Source: Apoderus coryli (Eukaryota; Arthropoda; Insecta; Coleoptera; Attelabidae). Taken from it: a stretch of DNA of 64,000 nt. Numbering within the stretch: the stretch's first letter is position 1; each line of letters starts with the position of its first letter. This document shows, one piece after another, positions 1 to 10,729 of the stretch. The notes under the pieces were generated by a model. The model ran no database searches. It had not been told where the DNA came from and saw only the letters and a program-made list of their open reading frames with translations. The stretch spans positions 18,736,821 through 18,800,820 of the forward strand of contig OU452206.1 of assembly GCA_911728435.2 (NCBI GenBank), read 5' to 3'. Both the position numbers and the translations under genes were made by a program.

Positions 1-864
1 TATTCACTGTTAGATTTCCATAATTATTAAGAAGTAATAATCAAGTTTAGAAACAGTACTAAACCACTTTTAAAAACAACTAGAAAGTTTGTTTGGAAAC
101 CTGTGACAGTTGCAATGAAACCTGTCGACAAGAGTATACGTATTAATAAACTTAAAATATCTTGGAAATGGTACATCCAGGCGTTTTTTCCTAAAAATAC
201 CTTGTTAGATAATAAACGGGCTATCATTTTTTGTCAATATCAACTCTCTAAAGTAAACATCAAAAAAGTTCTGAATGAAAATTTAGCTTAGACGTTGTGT
301 GACTAGCTCTATGTTTTAGAAGAACGCGAGTATTTTTATTCGATTATGCGACCCCAGAAACATTCACATGAAAAAATTGAGGACGTTATTTCTTATAATT
401 ATTTATCCAGTGTTTCGTGGGCTATACATGCAGCTATATTTCCATGTAGCTAGCTTCCTGATCGTACTGTGACGCAGGATTCTTTAGAGTTCAAGCGGCA
501 TGTCTCGAAAAGCTTTGGTCTCACCTAATCATAAGTTAAATTCTATCCCGTTTGACAGGACTATTAGTGCTTCTCCTTTTTAAGATTAAACTTAACACCT
601 CGCGTTCTAGGCCTTAAGGTTCCAACAATTTCATTGTTTGAGGGTTTCTCAGATGATAATTGTCCACTTCCTCATTTACGCAATTTCTCCATCAATTGGC
701 CTTTTGGAATGACAAAGATGGGTTCCCGACCACAGAACAAAGTGTTAGACCCCTTTTCTTTTGTAAGTTGGCTTAAAAGGTATTTTTTCATAAAAAACAA
801 ACTCATTGTTATATGGTATTATTTACTGTTATGGTATTACTTATTATATCCTAAACCTTGGCAG
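1..864. other. AT-rich sequence, no gene recognised
   Basis: Short open frames occur here, but none has recognisable protein similarity or convincing exon borders. If the exon at 865 is real, the 3' part would be intron. I see no repeat boundaries. Confidence 0.4.
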
Positions 865-1093
865 AACCGTTAATGAGCTCTGTCATTTTGACGGTGAGGT
901 TGACGAAGAAGCAACAAAGTTGGTGGTAAAGTGGAAGAAAATGTTCGCGGAAGAGCGGAATCTTACTTTGCCACCAGAAGTGTTGGCAGAAGAGAAAAAA
1001 TCTCGGAAAAGACGACACCACAGCAAACCAAAATCCAGTAAGGTGGAAGCAAAATTGGTGAGCCTGTTTGACGAAGAAGAGAAAAATAGCAAG
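865..1093 (+). CDS. Internal exon resembling Elongin A TFIIS N-terminal domain
   Basis: Elongin A is the large subunit of the Elongin elongation factor, which stimulates RNA polymerase II in the nucleus; its N-terminus carries a TFIIS N-terminal (LW) domain. Seen: the exon follows an AG at 863-864 (phase 2, completing an Arg codon) and ends at AAG followed by GTATAC, a good donor. It reads R-TVNELCHFDGEV, then a helix ending VVKWKKMFAEE, then a basic run rich in K and R (KKSRKRRHH). The order TVN-L-R/H-x-GEV-A-LV-KWK is the signature of the last helices of this domain. The following lysine/arginine-rich linker also fits Elongin A. The upstream exon holding the first helices and the downstream Elongin A domain are not found in the window, so this may be an exon between long introns or an orphan fragment. 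The related TFIIS-N proteins MED26 and PPP1R10 are alternatives. Confidence 0.55.
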
Positions 1094-2178
1094 GTATACG
1101 ATTTTAGGTTATTGTGTTTATTGTTTTATTATTTTCGTTATTTACTGTTTGATATTTAGTTTTTTATTTGTTAATATTAAGTTGTTGGTTGTATATTGTA
1201 ATTTGTATATTATTTTTGTAGTACATACTTAGTTGTTATTTAATAATAAAAAATGACAAAACCAGAGCAAGTTGTCAGCTATGCAAGAAGGAATTTTTAA
1301 TAAATAATCAAGGACTACATCAGCTAATGTAGGTATTTTGTAATCCCAAAGCTGCGACGAGGAGTTCCACAGACATCGGTATTGTGGTGCAGAAAATACA
1401 CACTCCTTTGATGATGATGATGATGATGATGATTCACTCCCTACTTAGCCCTATTTGATGAGAAAATATTAAAACAACAACACGCTAAACCACCTGTTGT
1501 ATGCCAGAATACAATCTGTCCAAAATAGCAGCGCATACTCGTTCAGCATGTACTACATTTTCTGTTTTCCTCTATTTTCGCACATTCTCATGCGGAATGA
1601 CATCGTTCGCTTCTTCTTCGCTCCATTATTATACACATCATAGCCGGAGCAGTCCTTCCAGAGTCACGTGCACTGAAATCAAGCCACAAAAACAACGAAC
1701 ACAGTATTTATGAGTGCGCGTTTGTTATTGCGAATTTTTGTTCCGGGGCTAACAATAACACCGGTGTTATCGTATCGCTGTGCTGCATTGTGTGTGTGTG
1801 TTCCTTTCGCATTTTTTATTATTCAGTGTTGGATGTGAAAACAATTTTTTAATAAAATCATCAGGAAAGGTACGTAATATTATATGGAGTGAGTCAAGTT
1901 GAGCGATATAGGTAAAAATGGCATCCATGGTATTTAAACGCTAATTTATTAGAGTGGGTTTGCTTAACACATTAGAGCTATTTGCAGCGCTTACACAAGC
2001 CGCCACTGCTCAAGGTTCACTTAATTCATACCTAACCTCACTTTTTATTATGTTTAGACATGTTTACATTATTTTAGGTACTTGTTCTGTCCTAGATTTA
2101 ACTTAAACATAAAGTACCTACATACCTACTAATTTATAATTATTTAATATTTCACATTATTATATTTAGATATTTATA
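1094..2178. other. Non-coding stretch with a (GAT)n microsatellite
   Basis: No gene is recognised. A short GAT microsatellite lies at 1411-1432. A slightly GC-richer patch at 1700-1850 precedes the Harbinger-like reading frame at 2179 and could be its leader. Confidence 0.4.
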
Positions 2179-2587
2179 ATGGATTTACGTTTAGTTTTTG
2201 ATGATGATGATTTGGACGACATAAATTTAGTTTTATTTGGGGTGCCTATGCCGCGAAGAATATGTAATTGAGCTTAGCATTTTGAGGACGTTTTTTAAAA
2301 GATTTAGAGTTGTCAAACAAAGTTTGTATATAGTAAACCATTTCATGGATATATTGAATACCCTCACAACTTGTAAGAAGAAATTTTTTAAGCCAAAAAC
2401 AGTTTTTATATTCACAAGGCGAAGCGCCAAATCACGGACGGGATCTGCGATTATTGTACCGGGTGTACAGATAAGAAAGGACGCCGGCTCTATCGCGAAA
2501 ACTATACATTTTTTTTTTAGTAAAAGTGGACAAGGGGAATCACTGGTTAGAGGGCGTAAATCTAACTCTAAAAACTTAAAAGTATAG
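2179..2587 (+). pseudogene. PIF/Harbinger-like (HARBI1-type) transposase N-terminal remnant
   Basis: An ATG at 2179 opens a short acidic leader (MDLRLVFDDDDLDDINLV) ending at a stop after PRRICN. A frame change near 2260 then gives RTFFKRFRVVKQSLYIVNHF. An acidic start followed by a D/T-FFxRFRxxKxxx helix is the usual N-terminus of insect Harbinger nucleases, in which this helix precedes the DDE nuclease core. The core itself is absent. After about 2400 the frame carries no recognisable domain. This is a frameshifted 5' fragment, and the family call rests on this short stretch only. Confidence 0.35.
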
Positions 2588-2589
2588 TT

Positions 2590-3126
2590 ATATTACGTAA
2601 GTGTTAAACTTAATGAGGATGATCTAAGTACAATTCTAAAACTTTTTCTTTCTAAACCTTTTTTTCTTCTTAAATAAGTGGTCGAGGCGTCGGTGAATGT
2701 TGTTTTGTAAAAAATTTGTAACTTTCTTATGGATAGTCCGATTTTAATAAAATTAGGCTCAGTATAAAGGTAATGTTTGGGAGTGTCAAGAACAGTATTG
2801 CTGCTCTTATTTATTTTTTATATATGGCCGCTAGATGGAGATATATAACAATGGTTCCGATTTTGTCAATTTTCTTAGAAAAATATGTTTCTGTTATTTA
2901 ATCAAACAAAAAGTGCTTTCAAGATCAGGGAAAGTCTAATTGCAAGAATAAAAAAATCATTTCCAGCTCTATCAAAGTATCTTACGGAATCGGAAAAATT
3001 GACGTTCCCCTTCCTTTCCAAACTGCTAAAAGAAAGAACAATTCAAATGTCCACACGTCAAATCATGTGGTTCAACTATTCTAACAATTAATTCACTCCA
3101 TGAGACATAATACTCGTATTTCGAAA
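2590..3126. other. AT-rich, nothing recognised
   Basis: A 68-codon open frame at 2885-3091 has no recognised similarity, and I would not call it a gene. Confidence 0.4.
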
Positions 3127-3134
3127 GTCTAGAC

Positions 3135-4209
3135 CAGTGGTTCCCAACCGATGGTCCGCGAGGCTGACACAGCTAATTTTGATTTTTCAATTTATCAAAT
3201 TTTATTTTTTTTTAGTAAAAGCATAGGGCTGATGAATTAATAGTTCAAAATATGTATTATAGTACAATTGGACAGTATAATTGAGTTTTGTAAGTGGCCA
3301 TACCGTCACGAAATCACATTAATATTCTTTTCTCACATTCCTTCATGTTTTGTTTGTAAGATTTGTAGTATAAAAAAGGTAGGCAACACCTTATGATATG
3401 CATTGAACCTCAGAATGATGGCAATTGCAAAAATATCTTTAGTTCAGGTTTAAGCCTCGAGGCAAAACGCTGGGAAAGCGCTTTACGTTATTTGGTATTG
3501 TTTTATAGTCGTCCCTTAGTAATCAAAGATTTTAGCCATTATAACTGTAACTGTTTGGTGCGGTATGTGGTCCGGCGGCATCATTGGTCCGTTTTTCTTC
3601 GAAAACGAAGCAGAACCGCGTAAACGTCAATGGTGAGCGCTATAGCGGCATGTTGGAAGATTTTTTCTTTCCCCGAATGAAAGAGGAAGACAACGGCAGC
3701 ATTTGGTTCCAGCAGGACGGCGCCACGTGCCACACAGCCAACGTTACAATCGAACTTTTGCGCGGTACCTTCGAAAATCGCATAATTAGCCGAAACGGCG
3801 ATATCAACTGGACGGTTCGCAACTGCGATTTGCCCCGTTGGACTATTTTTTTTGGGGAACTGTCAAGGATAAGTGCTCTACGCCAACCATACAGAAACGA
3901 TTGACGACCTAAAGCACGAGATTGAAGTTGCCATTGCAGCTATTGCGGGTCACACCATCGAAAATGTCATGAAAAATTGGGTCGACAGAATGAGCTACTG
4001 CAAAGCCAGCCGCGGCAGCCATATGAATGAAGTGGTCTTCCACTATTAAACCGAAAGGTTGGGGCTATTCAATAAAAAATAAATAATTGAAAACTATCCA
4101 CCCGTCTTTTTTTTATAGCAATTTTAAAATGTAACTTTTTCATGGTTGCCCTCGAGGATTCCAATTTTGCTGTAGTGGTCCGCCATTTCGCAAAAGTTGG
4201 GAACCACTG
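3135..4209. mobile_element. Non-autonomous hAT element with perfect 8-bp target duplication
   Basis: The left end starts CAGTGGTTCCCAAC at 3135. The right end is its exact reverse complement, finishing at 4209, so the terminal inverted repeats match over 14 bases. Both ends are flanked by the identical 8-mer GTCTAGAC (3127-3134 and 4210-4217). An 8-bp target duplication with CAGTGGTTC-type termini is diagnostic of the hAT superfamily. The element is 1075 bp and too short for a hAT transposase. Its interior instead carries a frameshifted Tc1/mariner transposase fragment. An 8-mer that is itself palindromic slightly weakens the orientation evidence but not the duplication. Confidence 0.85.
3500..4049 (+). 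pseudogene. Tc1/mariner DDE transposase fragment inside the hAT element
   Basis: Three frames together give the C-terminal half of a Tc1/mariner-type DDE transposase. It includes a block around 3550 reading TVTVWCGMWSGGIIGPFFFE, the second catalytic Asp in WFQQDGATCHTA (about 3700), a third-Asp block (NCDLP) disturbed by frameshift near 3840, and a terminal helix ending in a stop at 4047-4049. The first catalytic Asp and the DNA-binding domain are missing. It belongs to the same family as the longer copy at 41109-41978, sharing the WSGGIIGPFFFENE and WFQQDGATCHTA motifs. It cannot encode an active enzyme. Confidence 0.8.
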
Positions 4210-4444
4210 GTCTAGACCCAAGCATCTGTCACAGATATGTAATCAAAAATTCAAAAACGAAAGTAAAATGGTGTCGTCATATAAATAATAGGAATGAATT
4301 TAAAGTCAAGGTACATTTAGTACTTTTTAATATAATTCAGGGTAGATTAGGTTATTTCGAACAGAAGTTTACAGGAGATATTTGGATTTCTCAGCAAAAT
4401 TGCTGAAGTTATAATTTCAAAAACAAGTCGGTTCTATTTTTCAG

Positions 4445-4655
4445 ATTGGTGCCGTTGGAAAACCAAAAGGACTACACACAATATCGACGCGTTAGACCGA
4501 TTACAGTTTATATTTCCGAATAGACCACACGACTCAGCAGGAAACGGAATTCCATACCCCCTTCCGAGACTCCAGCAACATGAGGAGAGAATTCGGCTGG
4601 TATTTCTGGCATCATATTTTGGGACTAGCGAGTTATGTTGCATTTTTATCAAAGG
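4445..4655 (+). other. Possible unassigned exon
   Basis: A stretch open in the frame beginning GAT TGG TGC (4444) is bounded by a pyrimidine-rich tract ending TTTTTCAG at 4444 and a possible donor GTATGT at 4656. Base composition is more balanced than its surroundings. The encoded peptide includes DALDRLQFIFPNRPHDSAGN and ERIRLVFLASYFGTSELCC. I do not recognise a family. The opposite strand is also open for 72 codons, so openness alone is weak evidence. Confidence 0.25.
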
Positions 4656-4659
4656 GTAT

Positions 4660-5528
4660 GTTTTTGCTATAAGTAAATATGAGGTTTACAAAAGTACGAT
4701 CTGATTCTGAATTGAAAATCAACTTTATTTGCTAAATGTTCAGAACTTTTGACGTAAAAAAAATATTTTTTAAAGCAGGCCTATTGTCTATAATAAAAAA
4801 TACAGATTCCTCTAATTGGCTTGGTTTTGACAAGCTTTGGCTTCCTGTCAACTTGCAGTTATAAATCTTACTTGAAACCAAGTCATATCTAGAGCATCAA
4901 AACTTATTTAGCGTCAGAGATGATAGTTAACAGTAGCCTTGACGTAAATTCCAAACGTCGAACATTTTTAGGAATACAACTGCGGCCTTTACAGGAATTA
5001 CGTGTGGCTCATTGGCCGCTCGTTATTTACCCTCCTGAATTATTATCGCTCCTTTAATTTCAATCATTATAGACTATTCGACCGATGCGAAATTTATTAA
5101 GTTTAGATAACAAGTTGTGCACACAAACTTTGTCCAAACAATGTAAGCAATAAAAAAAAAGTCAACTGGCGGGCGATGGAGACCTGGCCGATGGCCAAAT
5201 ATTGTCAAACATAATAATATGAAAAATCAATAACAGATCCAATCATGATTTAGTAATTGAATCAGTGGATTTGGGTTGTATTGCTTTTGCCATAGCTGAT
5301 TTATTTTTTGAATTCGCAATAATTTTCAATGTACCGACAGGTTTTATGACGTTTTTACGTTACATATAGGTGTTTGAATATATTGGCTTTATTTAGGCAT
5401 TTATGAGCAACACCCATGCATGTATTTACAGATTTTCTTCTGGGATCATAACTCTGCGTTATAATAAATTTATTTACTACAAAATAAAAAATCATTTACA
5501 GGATAGGGATAAGTTATACTGTCAACAC
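4660..5528. other. AT-rich, nothing recognised
   Basis: No coding, RNA or repeat signal found. Confidence 0.4.
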
Positions 5529-5618
5529 TTTTGTCATAGAGCATGCCGAAAGCGTGTTGCCGCAGGCCGAGGGCTATTATCCTTGAGCAACTCGCTTGAA
5601 GGATTCTCTATGACAAAA
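5529..5618. repeat. Hairpin-forming MITE-like repeat
   Basis: The arms TTTTGTCATAGAG (5529-5541) and CTCTATGACAAAA (5606-5618) are perfect 13-bp inverted repeats. Inside them, AAGCGTGTTGC faces GAGCAACTCGCTT as a second, imperfect paired block. The whole 90 bases could fold into one long hairpin, as palindromic MITEs do. No transposase is linked to it and I cannot define a target duplication. Confidence 0.5.
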
Positions 5619-5619
5619 T

Positions 5620-5934
5620 TTTGAGTATTTATCAAGGCCCGAGGAGTATTCGATAAGATAATTTTTTACTTTGTAGATATCAAAAATTTGATTGTCAAGC
5701 TGACGTTTAATAATTTTCAATACAAAATGTATTAGTTTTAATCAAACAAATATTATTCATTTTTATTTAAAACTACAGTTATGAAAAGAACAATTGGTAA
5801 ATGTTAAATTGGAAGAAGAGTTTGCTGAAGTTGACGGATTGTTAATTTCCACTGTTGAAGAAATTCCTCGCATGGTGTTGATTATTTCACCATGGCGTTC
5901 TTGGTTAATATTCAAGTACGGTTTAGTAGAGCTG
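5620..5934. other. Short interval, nothing recognised
   Basis: An 80-codon + frame begins at 5794 but runs antisense into the mariner remnant that follows, and has no recognised similarity. Confidence 0.35.
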
Positions 5935-6400
5935 CTATGTCCTGTTATTTTTATTAATTGCTGTTCTGGAATTCCTTTGCCAAATGGCTATCTGCAGTTG
6001 ATCTGTTCGAACGATTGGATATCTTCTTACACTTAGTGTCCAAACCAATAGCTTGCAATGAAAAAGAAAAGGATTGAGACCTTTATAAGTGGGGTATGAT
6101 CCCGCTGAACAGATATGCAATAATTCTTGTGCACGATAGCGGATAGTCTGATTCAGGTCTTCTTCTAGGCTACGCTCTACAGCAATAACTTCTTCTGTAC
6201 GCACTATACAACGTCTCTTGTCGTTTTGTATCATCATTTAGTGTAAACGTGGTGCGAAAACGTTCCATAGTTAATCGAATTAATTGCTCTGATGGACGAT
6301 TATGTCGACCGTAAAATGAACGTAGTGAGCGATACGTATTTCGAACAGAACCATGGTTTTCAAAATAAATTTGCACAATTTAGAAGCGCTTTTCAGGCGT
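5935..6400 (-). pseudogene. Tc1/mariner transposase N-terminal (DUF4817-type HTH) remnant
   Basis: Read on the minus strand, a helix-turn-helix block appears: IYFENHGSVRNTYRSLRSFY, then GRHNRPSEQLIRLTMERFRT. This is the usual DNA-binding N-terminus of insect Tc1/mariner transposases. A frame change leads to VRTEEVIAVERSLEEDLNQT and IRYRAQEL, the linker and second helix-turn-helix. Similarity fades below about 6130. No catalytic DDE core follows, so it is a 5' fragment with at least one frameshift. Confidence 0.75.
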
Positions 6401-7284
6401 CAGTCTATTCTTACAAAATGCCAGTTAAAAAGTGCTGCCAACTTAAAGTTCCATACCTCTATAAAAAACATCCTTTATATCAATAATTAGCCCAAACATG
6501 CCTTAAGCAGAAACAAACTGAACCGAAATCTAACCCCATTAAAAGCAAAATAGCATCACGAAAGAAAATAGCATAAAATCTAAAAAGTATCTATATCTGT
6601 GTGTAGGTATGTACCTATATAAGTGGAACACACGAATAGAAAGATCTCATCTTCTTTCTGGCATGACAGCAGAAGAAATTCCTTTTTCCTGCACAACGTA
6701 CACAATACGAGCTCGCGTTCCTATCTCTTTATATTCTATATTATATATAAACGCGTATTATATCCATCCAATGAGAAAAACTGCATGTAATTCTGGATCG
6801 TTAAATCTTGAGCTTTGAGCAGAAAACGTTCTTTTTTTTATTTTCGGCTATATGTGTAAAAAGGGTGAAAAGAAATGTGAACACTAGTTGAAATAATCAA
6901 AAGGAAAAATATCAAACGGTGTGGAAAATTCTCGTTATTTCATCTGTTTAATAATTCTTCAAAAGGGTAATACGGGTTTTTTTTATATAAAATAAATCAG
7001 AGTATAAATCCAATCTAAAGGTATTAATTCTTATTTTTTTTAGAAATCTAAAATCTCATCATATCCGAAGCTCATGATGATTATACATATTAATAATAAT
7101 AATAATATATTTATTTCAATTCAAAAATTCCACAAATTATAAAACTTGATTATACATAAATATAAGGCCCGAAATAAATATAAGAAAAATAATAGTATGC
7201 TAAGATTTAAATATATAATATGCAAACCCCTAAGCAAAGAGCAAAAGTTTTTTAGTAAACCTTGTACGCTCCTGCTCAACAGTC
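6400..7284. other. AT-rich, no gene recognised
   Basis: Apart from a short TAA-type repeat near 7095, which resembles the 3' tail of a LINE, I see no features. Confidence 0.4.
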
Positions 7285-7420
7285 AATACTTTACATTTTT
7301 GAAGGAAACGTTTGGTAACCGCATGGTTTCACATTTCGGACCCTTGAATTGGCCTCTAAGATCGTGCGATTATTTTCTGTGGGGTTATGTGAAGTCGCTA
7401 TAGTCTACGCCGATATATCC
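7285..7420 (+). pseudogene. Tc1/mariner transposase C-terminal scrap
   Basis: The frame reads FLKETFGNRMVSHFGPLNWP followed by LRSCDYFLWGYVKSL. It matches the segment around the third catalytic Asp of Tc1/mariner transposases (WPPRSCDLTPLDYFLWG type), but with LTPL deleted. No other transposase domain lies next to it. Confidence 0.65.
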
Positions 7421-7797
7421 GTTATAGCCGATATACAGCCACAAATTTTTCAAAAAATCAATCGTTTTTATAAAAGAATCACGCAATAAAAGGAAGTGAA
7501 AAAGGACATTTCGTGTTGGTTGTTAGTCTTCCGATACCCATGTTTGTACCCGTAATATAACTACGTAAAATAGAGTCCCGTACGGAACATATTTTATTTA
7601 TCGATTCAAAAGGAAAAAAATCTGGAATTTCATAGTAAAAATTTTCTCGATTCCACTTTGTCAGAAATTTCATTCACGTATTTGATTAAAAATTGTTGAA
7701 CAACTATAGACGACATTGGTGCTGTTAATATCGAGTGATATTTCTCATAGGAAGGAATTTATTCAGAATATTAATCATGAGGTGTTATTTGCAACTC

Positions 7798-8640
7798 AAA
7801 TTATTTTAGAGGTTATGTGGCAACCGATTCTGTTAGGTTGTGGGTTCATTTGGGCGACAAACATCTTGGAACACTATATATATATAACTTTATTGTCATA
7901 AAGAATTACACTTTCTTGTAGACAAAGGCAAGTACTTAAAAAAAATTACAATTAAAAAATTACAACATATACACAAGTGTGTAATCATCATATCAAATAA
8001 ATAAAAAACAAAAATATAAATGTAAAATTACAAACATTGTTACATATAAATTTCGCAAAACATTTAAATTTGTCGTGAATATTTTAAAATGTATATTTAC
8101 TTGTAAATTTGTAGGCAACAACTTAGTGAAATTTTTATTAACTTACTTGCGTATTTGTTTATGAAAAATATGAACTTGTGACACTGTAAAATGATGGTAT
8201 TATATTCGTATAATGATAAATTATTTTAGAGGTTATGTGGCAACCGATTCTGTTAGGTTGTGGGTTCATTTGGGCGACAAACATCTTGGAACACTATATA
8301 TGTATACATATATAACTTTATTGTCATAAAGAATTACACTTTCTTGTAGACAAAGGCAAGTACTTAAAAAAAATTACAATTAAAAAATTACAACATATAC
8401 ACAAATGTGTAATCATCATATCAAATAAATAAAAAACAAAAATATAAATGTAAAATTACAAACATTGTTACATATAAATTTCGCAAAACATTTAAATTTG
8501 TCGTGAATATTTTAAAATGTATATTTACTTGTAAATTTGTAGGCAACAACTTAGTGAAATTTTTATTAACTTACTTGCGTATTTGTTTATGAAAAATATG
8601 AACTTGTGACACTGTAAAATGATGGTATTATATTCGTATA
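7798..8640. repeat. Near-identical tandem duplication, about 420-bp unit
   Basis: Unit 1 starts at 7798 and unit 2 at 8218, both opening TTATTTTAGAGGTTATGTGG. They agree almost base for base for the whole unit. The differences I see are a GTATACATA-type expansion in the internal TATA tract of unit 2, and AAGTGTG versus AAATGTG near 7975 and 8403. Unit 2 ends at about 8640, where the copies diverge. There is no coding content. The low divergence implies a recent duplication, or an assembly duplication. Confidence 0.9.
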
Positions 8641-9119
8641 TTGATTTAACCCACATTAAAACTTGGTACCACTGTGAAACTTTCTTGTGTTGGTTCATTT
8701 CAGGAGGATTTTATTATCTCATAGTTTCTTGGTCGTATCTTTTGTTCTCTGGTGCCATAATATGCAATGGGGTGGATTTTATCTTCAGCTCTAAAATATA
8801 AATTGCATTATTAATCATTCCTTATTTTAAAATTGTAATATTGAAATATTTCCTTACCTTAGTTCAGTTTTGTAGCCGTACGAAGTTACCATTTAGGTCC
8901 CATTTGTTTTCATTTAAGGTAGCGACCTTATTTGCACTTTTTCCGGGTCCAACCTTACTTCACATTGTCTTTAAATGTTTCTATTTTGATCTACCATCGT
9001 TTTCTTATTATTTTTCTGGATCTGTTTTAACATATACACATAACAATACAATAAATAATAGATCCATACAACAATACAAAACATGGGCACTACCAGAAAT
9101 AACAAACGTGAGCCCAACA
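8641..9119. other. AT-rich, probably partly LINE 3' untranslated sequence
   Basis: The segment just below 9119 lies 3' of the minus-strand LINE remnant and may include its untranslated tail. The rest holds nothing I recognise. Confidence 0.3.
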
Positions 9120-9700
9120 CTACCAGGCATCTGAAAAGAAATCATCAAGATAATAGTATGCTTTGTCAAGCAGCGTTCTTTTGACAGACCTTCTAAATTG
9201 CCTATAATTGTCCATTGCCGTTAAAGTTGGTGGCAAGTGATTATAAATTTTGCGGATTTCATAAATGAGAGACCTTTTTGTTAAGGCTGATCGAGGTATA
9301 GGTAGGTGTGCGCGCTGGAGCAATATCGTAAGATAACGGTGAGCAGATGGAGCAGACGAAGATATAATCTGCAAGTTTCTATGCAGGAGACATACAGTTT
9401 CTAATATAAATAATGAAGTGAGTGTAAATATTTGATGTTTCTTAAACAGTTCTCTACAACTTGCTCCTACAGCAACCCTACACAGATCGCGGATTGGCCG
9501 TTGCTGTAAAATAAAGACACCTTTGAATAAAGCTCGACTGCATGAACCCCAGAAGGCTATACCGTATATCTAAGATGTGATTCAACTGCCTCACATGTTC
9601 CTCAAATTTAAGTTTTATCTATGTGAAGTCCAAGAAATTTAACACACTTAATATCTTTGATAGGATTGCTGTAGATTTTAATAATTCCCTTGAAGCACAT
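9120..9700 (-). pseudogene. Non-LTR retrotransposon (Jockey/CR1-type) reverse transcriptase C-terminus
   Basis: Minus-strand frames give the region after the RT palm: KCVKFLGLHIDKT near 9690, a frame change, LKFEEHVRQLNHI, YGIAFWGSCS, the block SCRELFKKHQIFTLTSLFIL, then the C-terminal ALTKRSLIYEIRKIYNHLPP and a stop at 9120. The sequence order (VKFLG-LHID, YG-FWGS, LF-L-TL-S-FI-E, YN-LP) is characteristic of ORF2 C-termini in Jockey and CR1-like LINEs. Catalytic FADD is absent, and at least two frameshifts make it non-functional. It is a typical 5'-truncated copy. Confidence 0.8.
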
Positions 9701-10590
9701 TTGTCACTAACGGTCTGTTTCCAATTTTTCAAATATACATAAGAAACTCAATAAAAAAAACTGACTGAAAGAACATTAAAGATATTATCTCCTTTGAATT
9801 TTTATACAAGTTTCTTTTTCGATGTTCCCTGTACCACCACCTATCATTTGTATCCATCAAAATCAACAAACCATTTTCCACAAAAAGCAACTGAACAATC
9901 AAAGCAAACGGTACAGAAACATATTCCTGTCTGTCGGATTTCGCAGTTTTACAATAGCACTAGGAGAAAACGCTGAATCACACTCTTGATGATAGCGTCT
10001 GGCTGTCTTTATGCCCTCTATAGTTACCATCATAAAAGCTCAAAAGCATTGTTCATATGGCTCGGGCTCATAAACAACTTAGGGTGCATCAAGTCAACAA
10101 TAAGATGTACAGGGGGTGTCCAATATCCATATTCAAAATCAGTGCTCAGGGTCTCAGACGCAGTTGCTCTAATTTGTCCGTCTACTGTAATCGCGCTAGA
10201 ACCAATGTATTCAGGAGGACGCCTGCTAACTGGCTAATGTGTAGCCAGTTTAACCAAATTTGTCATGATGTAATTTATTTCTCTGTACTCGGAGGTACCT
10301 TATTAATGTTGTAAATGCTTTTTTGCTCTGATAATTTCTTGACGTAGAAGTTTATGGGTAACTGTTGGACAATGTTATTAGTATTAGGATTTAGCCTGGT
10401 TTTCCGGCTAACTGCTCCAGAAAAATTATCATTGTCAAAAACTGTAAGAGATAAATGAACAACTTAAGTTGTTGAAGTTCAGAATTAGAAGACCAATAAT
10501 TGAATCAAATGAAAATATTGTGCTCAATTTTAAGTTTCCAAATACACTGCCTGGAACAAAGTCATACTCAACAACTGAGTGGATTTGTTA
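9700..10590. other. No gene recognised; GC-richer patch at 10050-10260
   Basis: Two overlapping open frames cover 9986-10314 in a patch with more balanced composition. Neither resembles a known family, and I do not call a gene. Confidence 0.35.
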
Positions 10591-10729
10591 GTTATAGGGT
10601 GACATTAGAAAATAAGTGAGAAAAAACTTCGTTTTCTACGTTTAAAGTTAAAAATACTATTTGTCAGTTAGTTTTCCTTACAAACAAAAATCAAAAAACT
10701 ATAATTTAACACTCAGACTCATTATTGCT

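Noticed and set aside
2420..2560. GC-richer segment considered as a tRNA
   Set aside because: No acceptor stem pairing, T-loop GTTC-type or anticodon arm could be placed.
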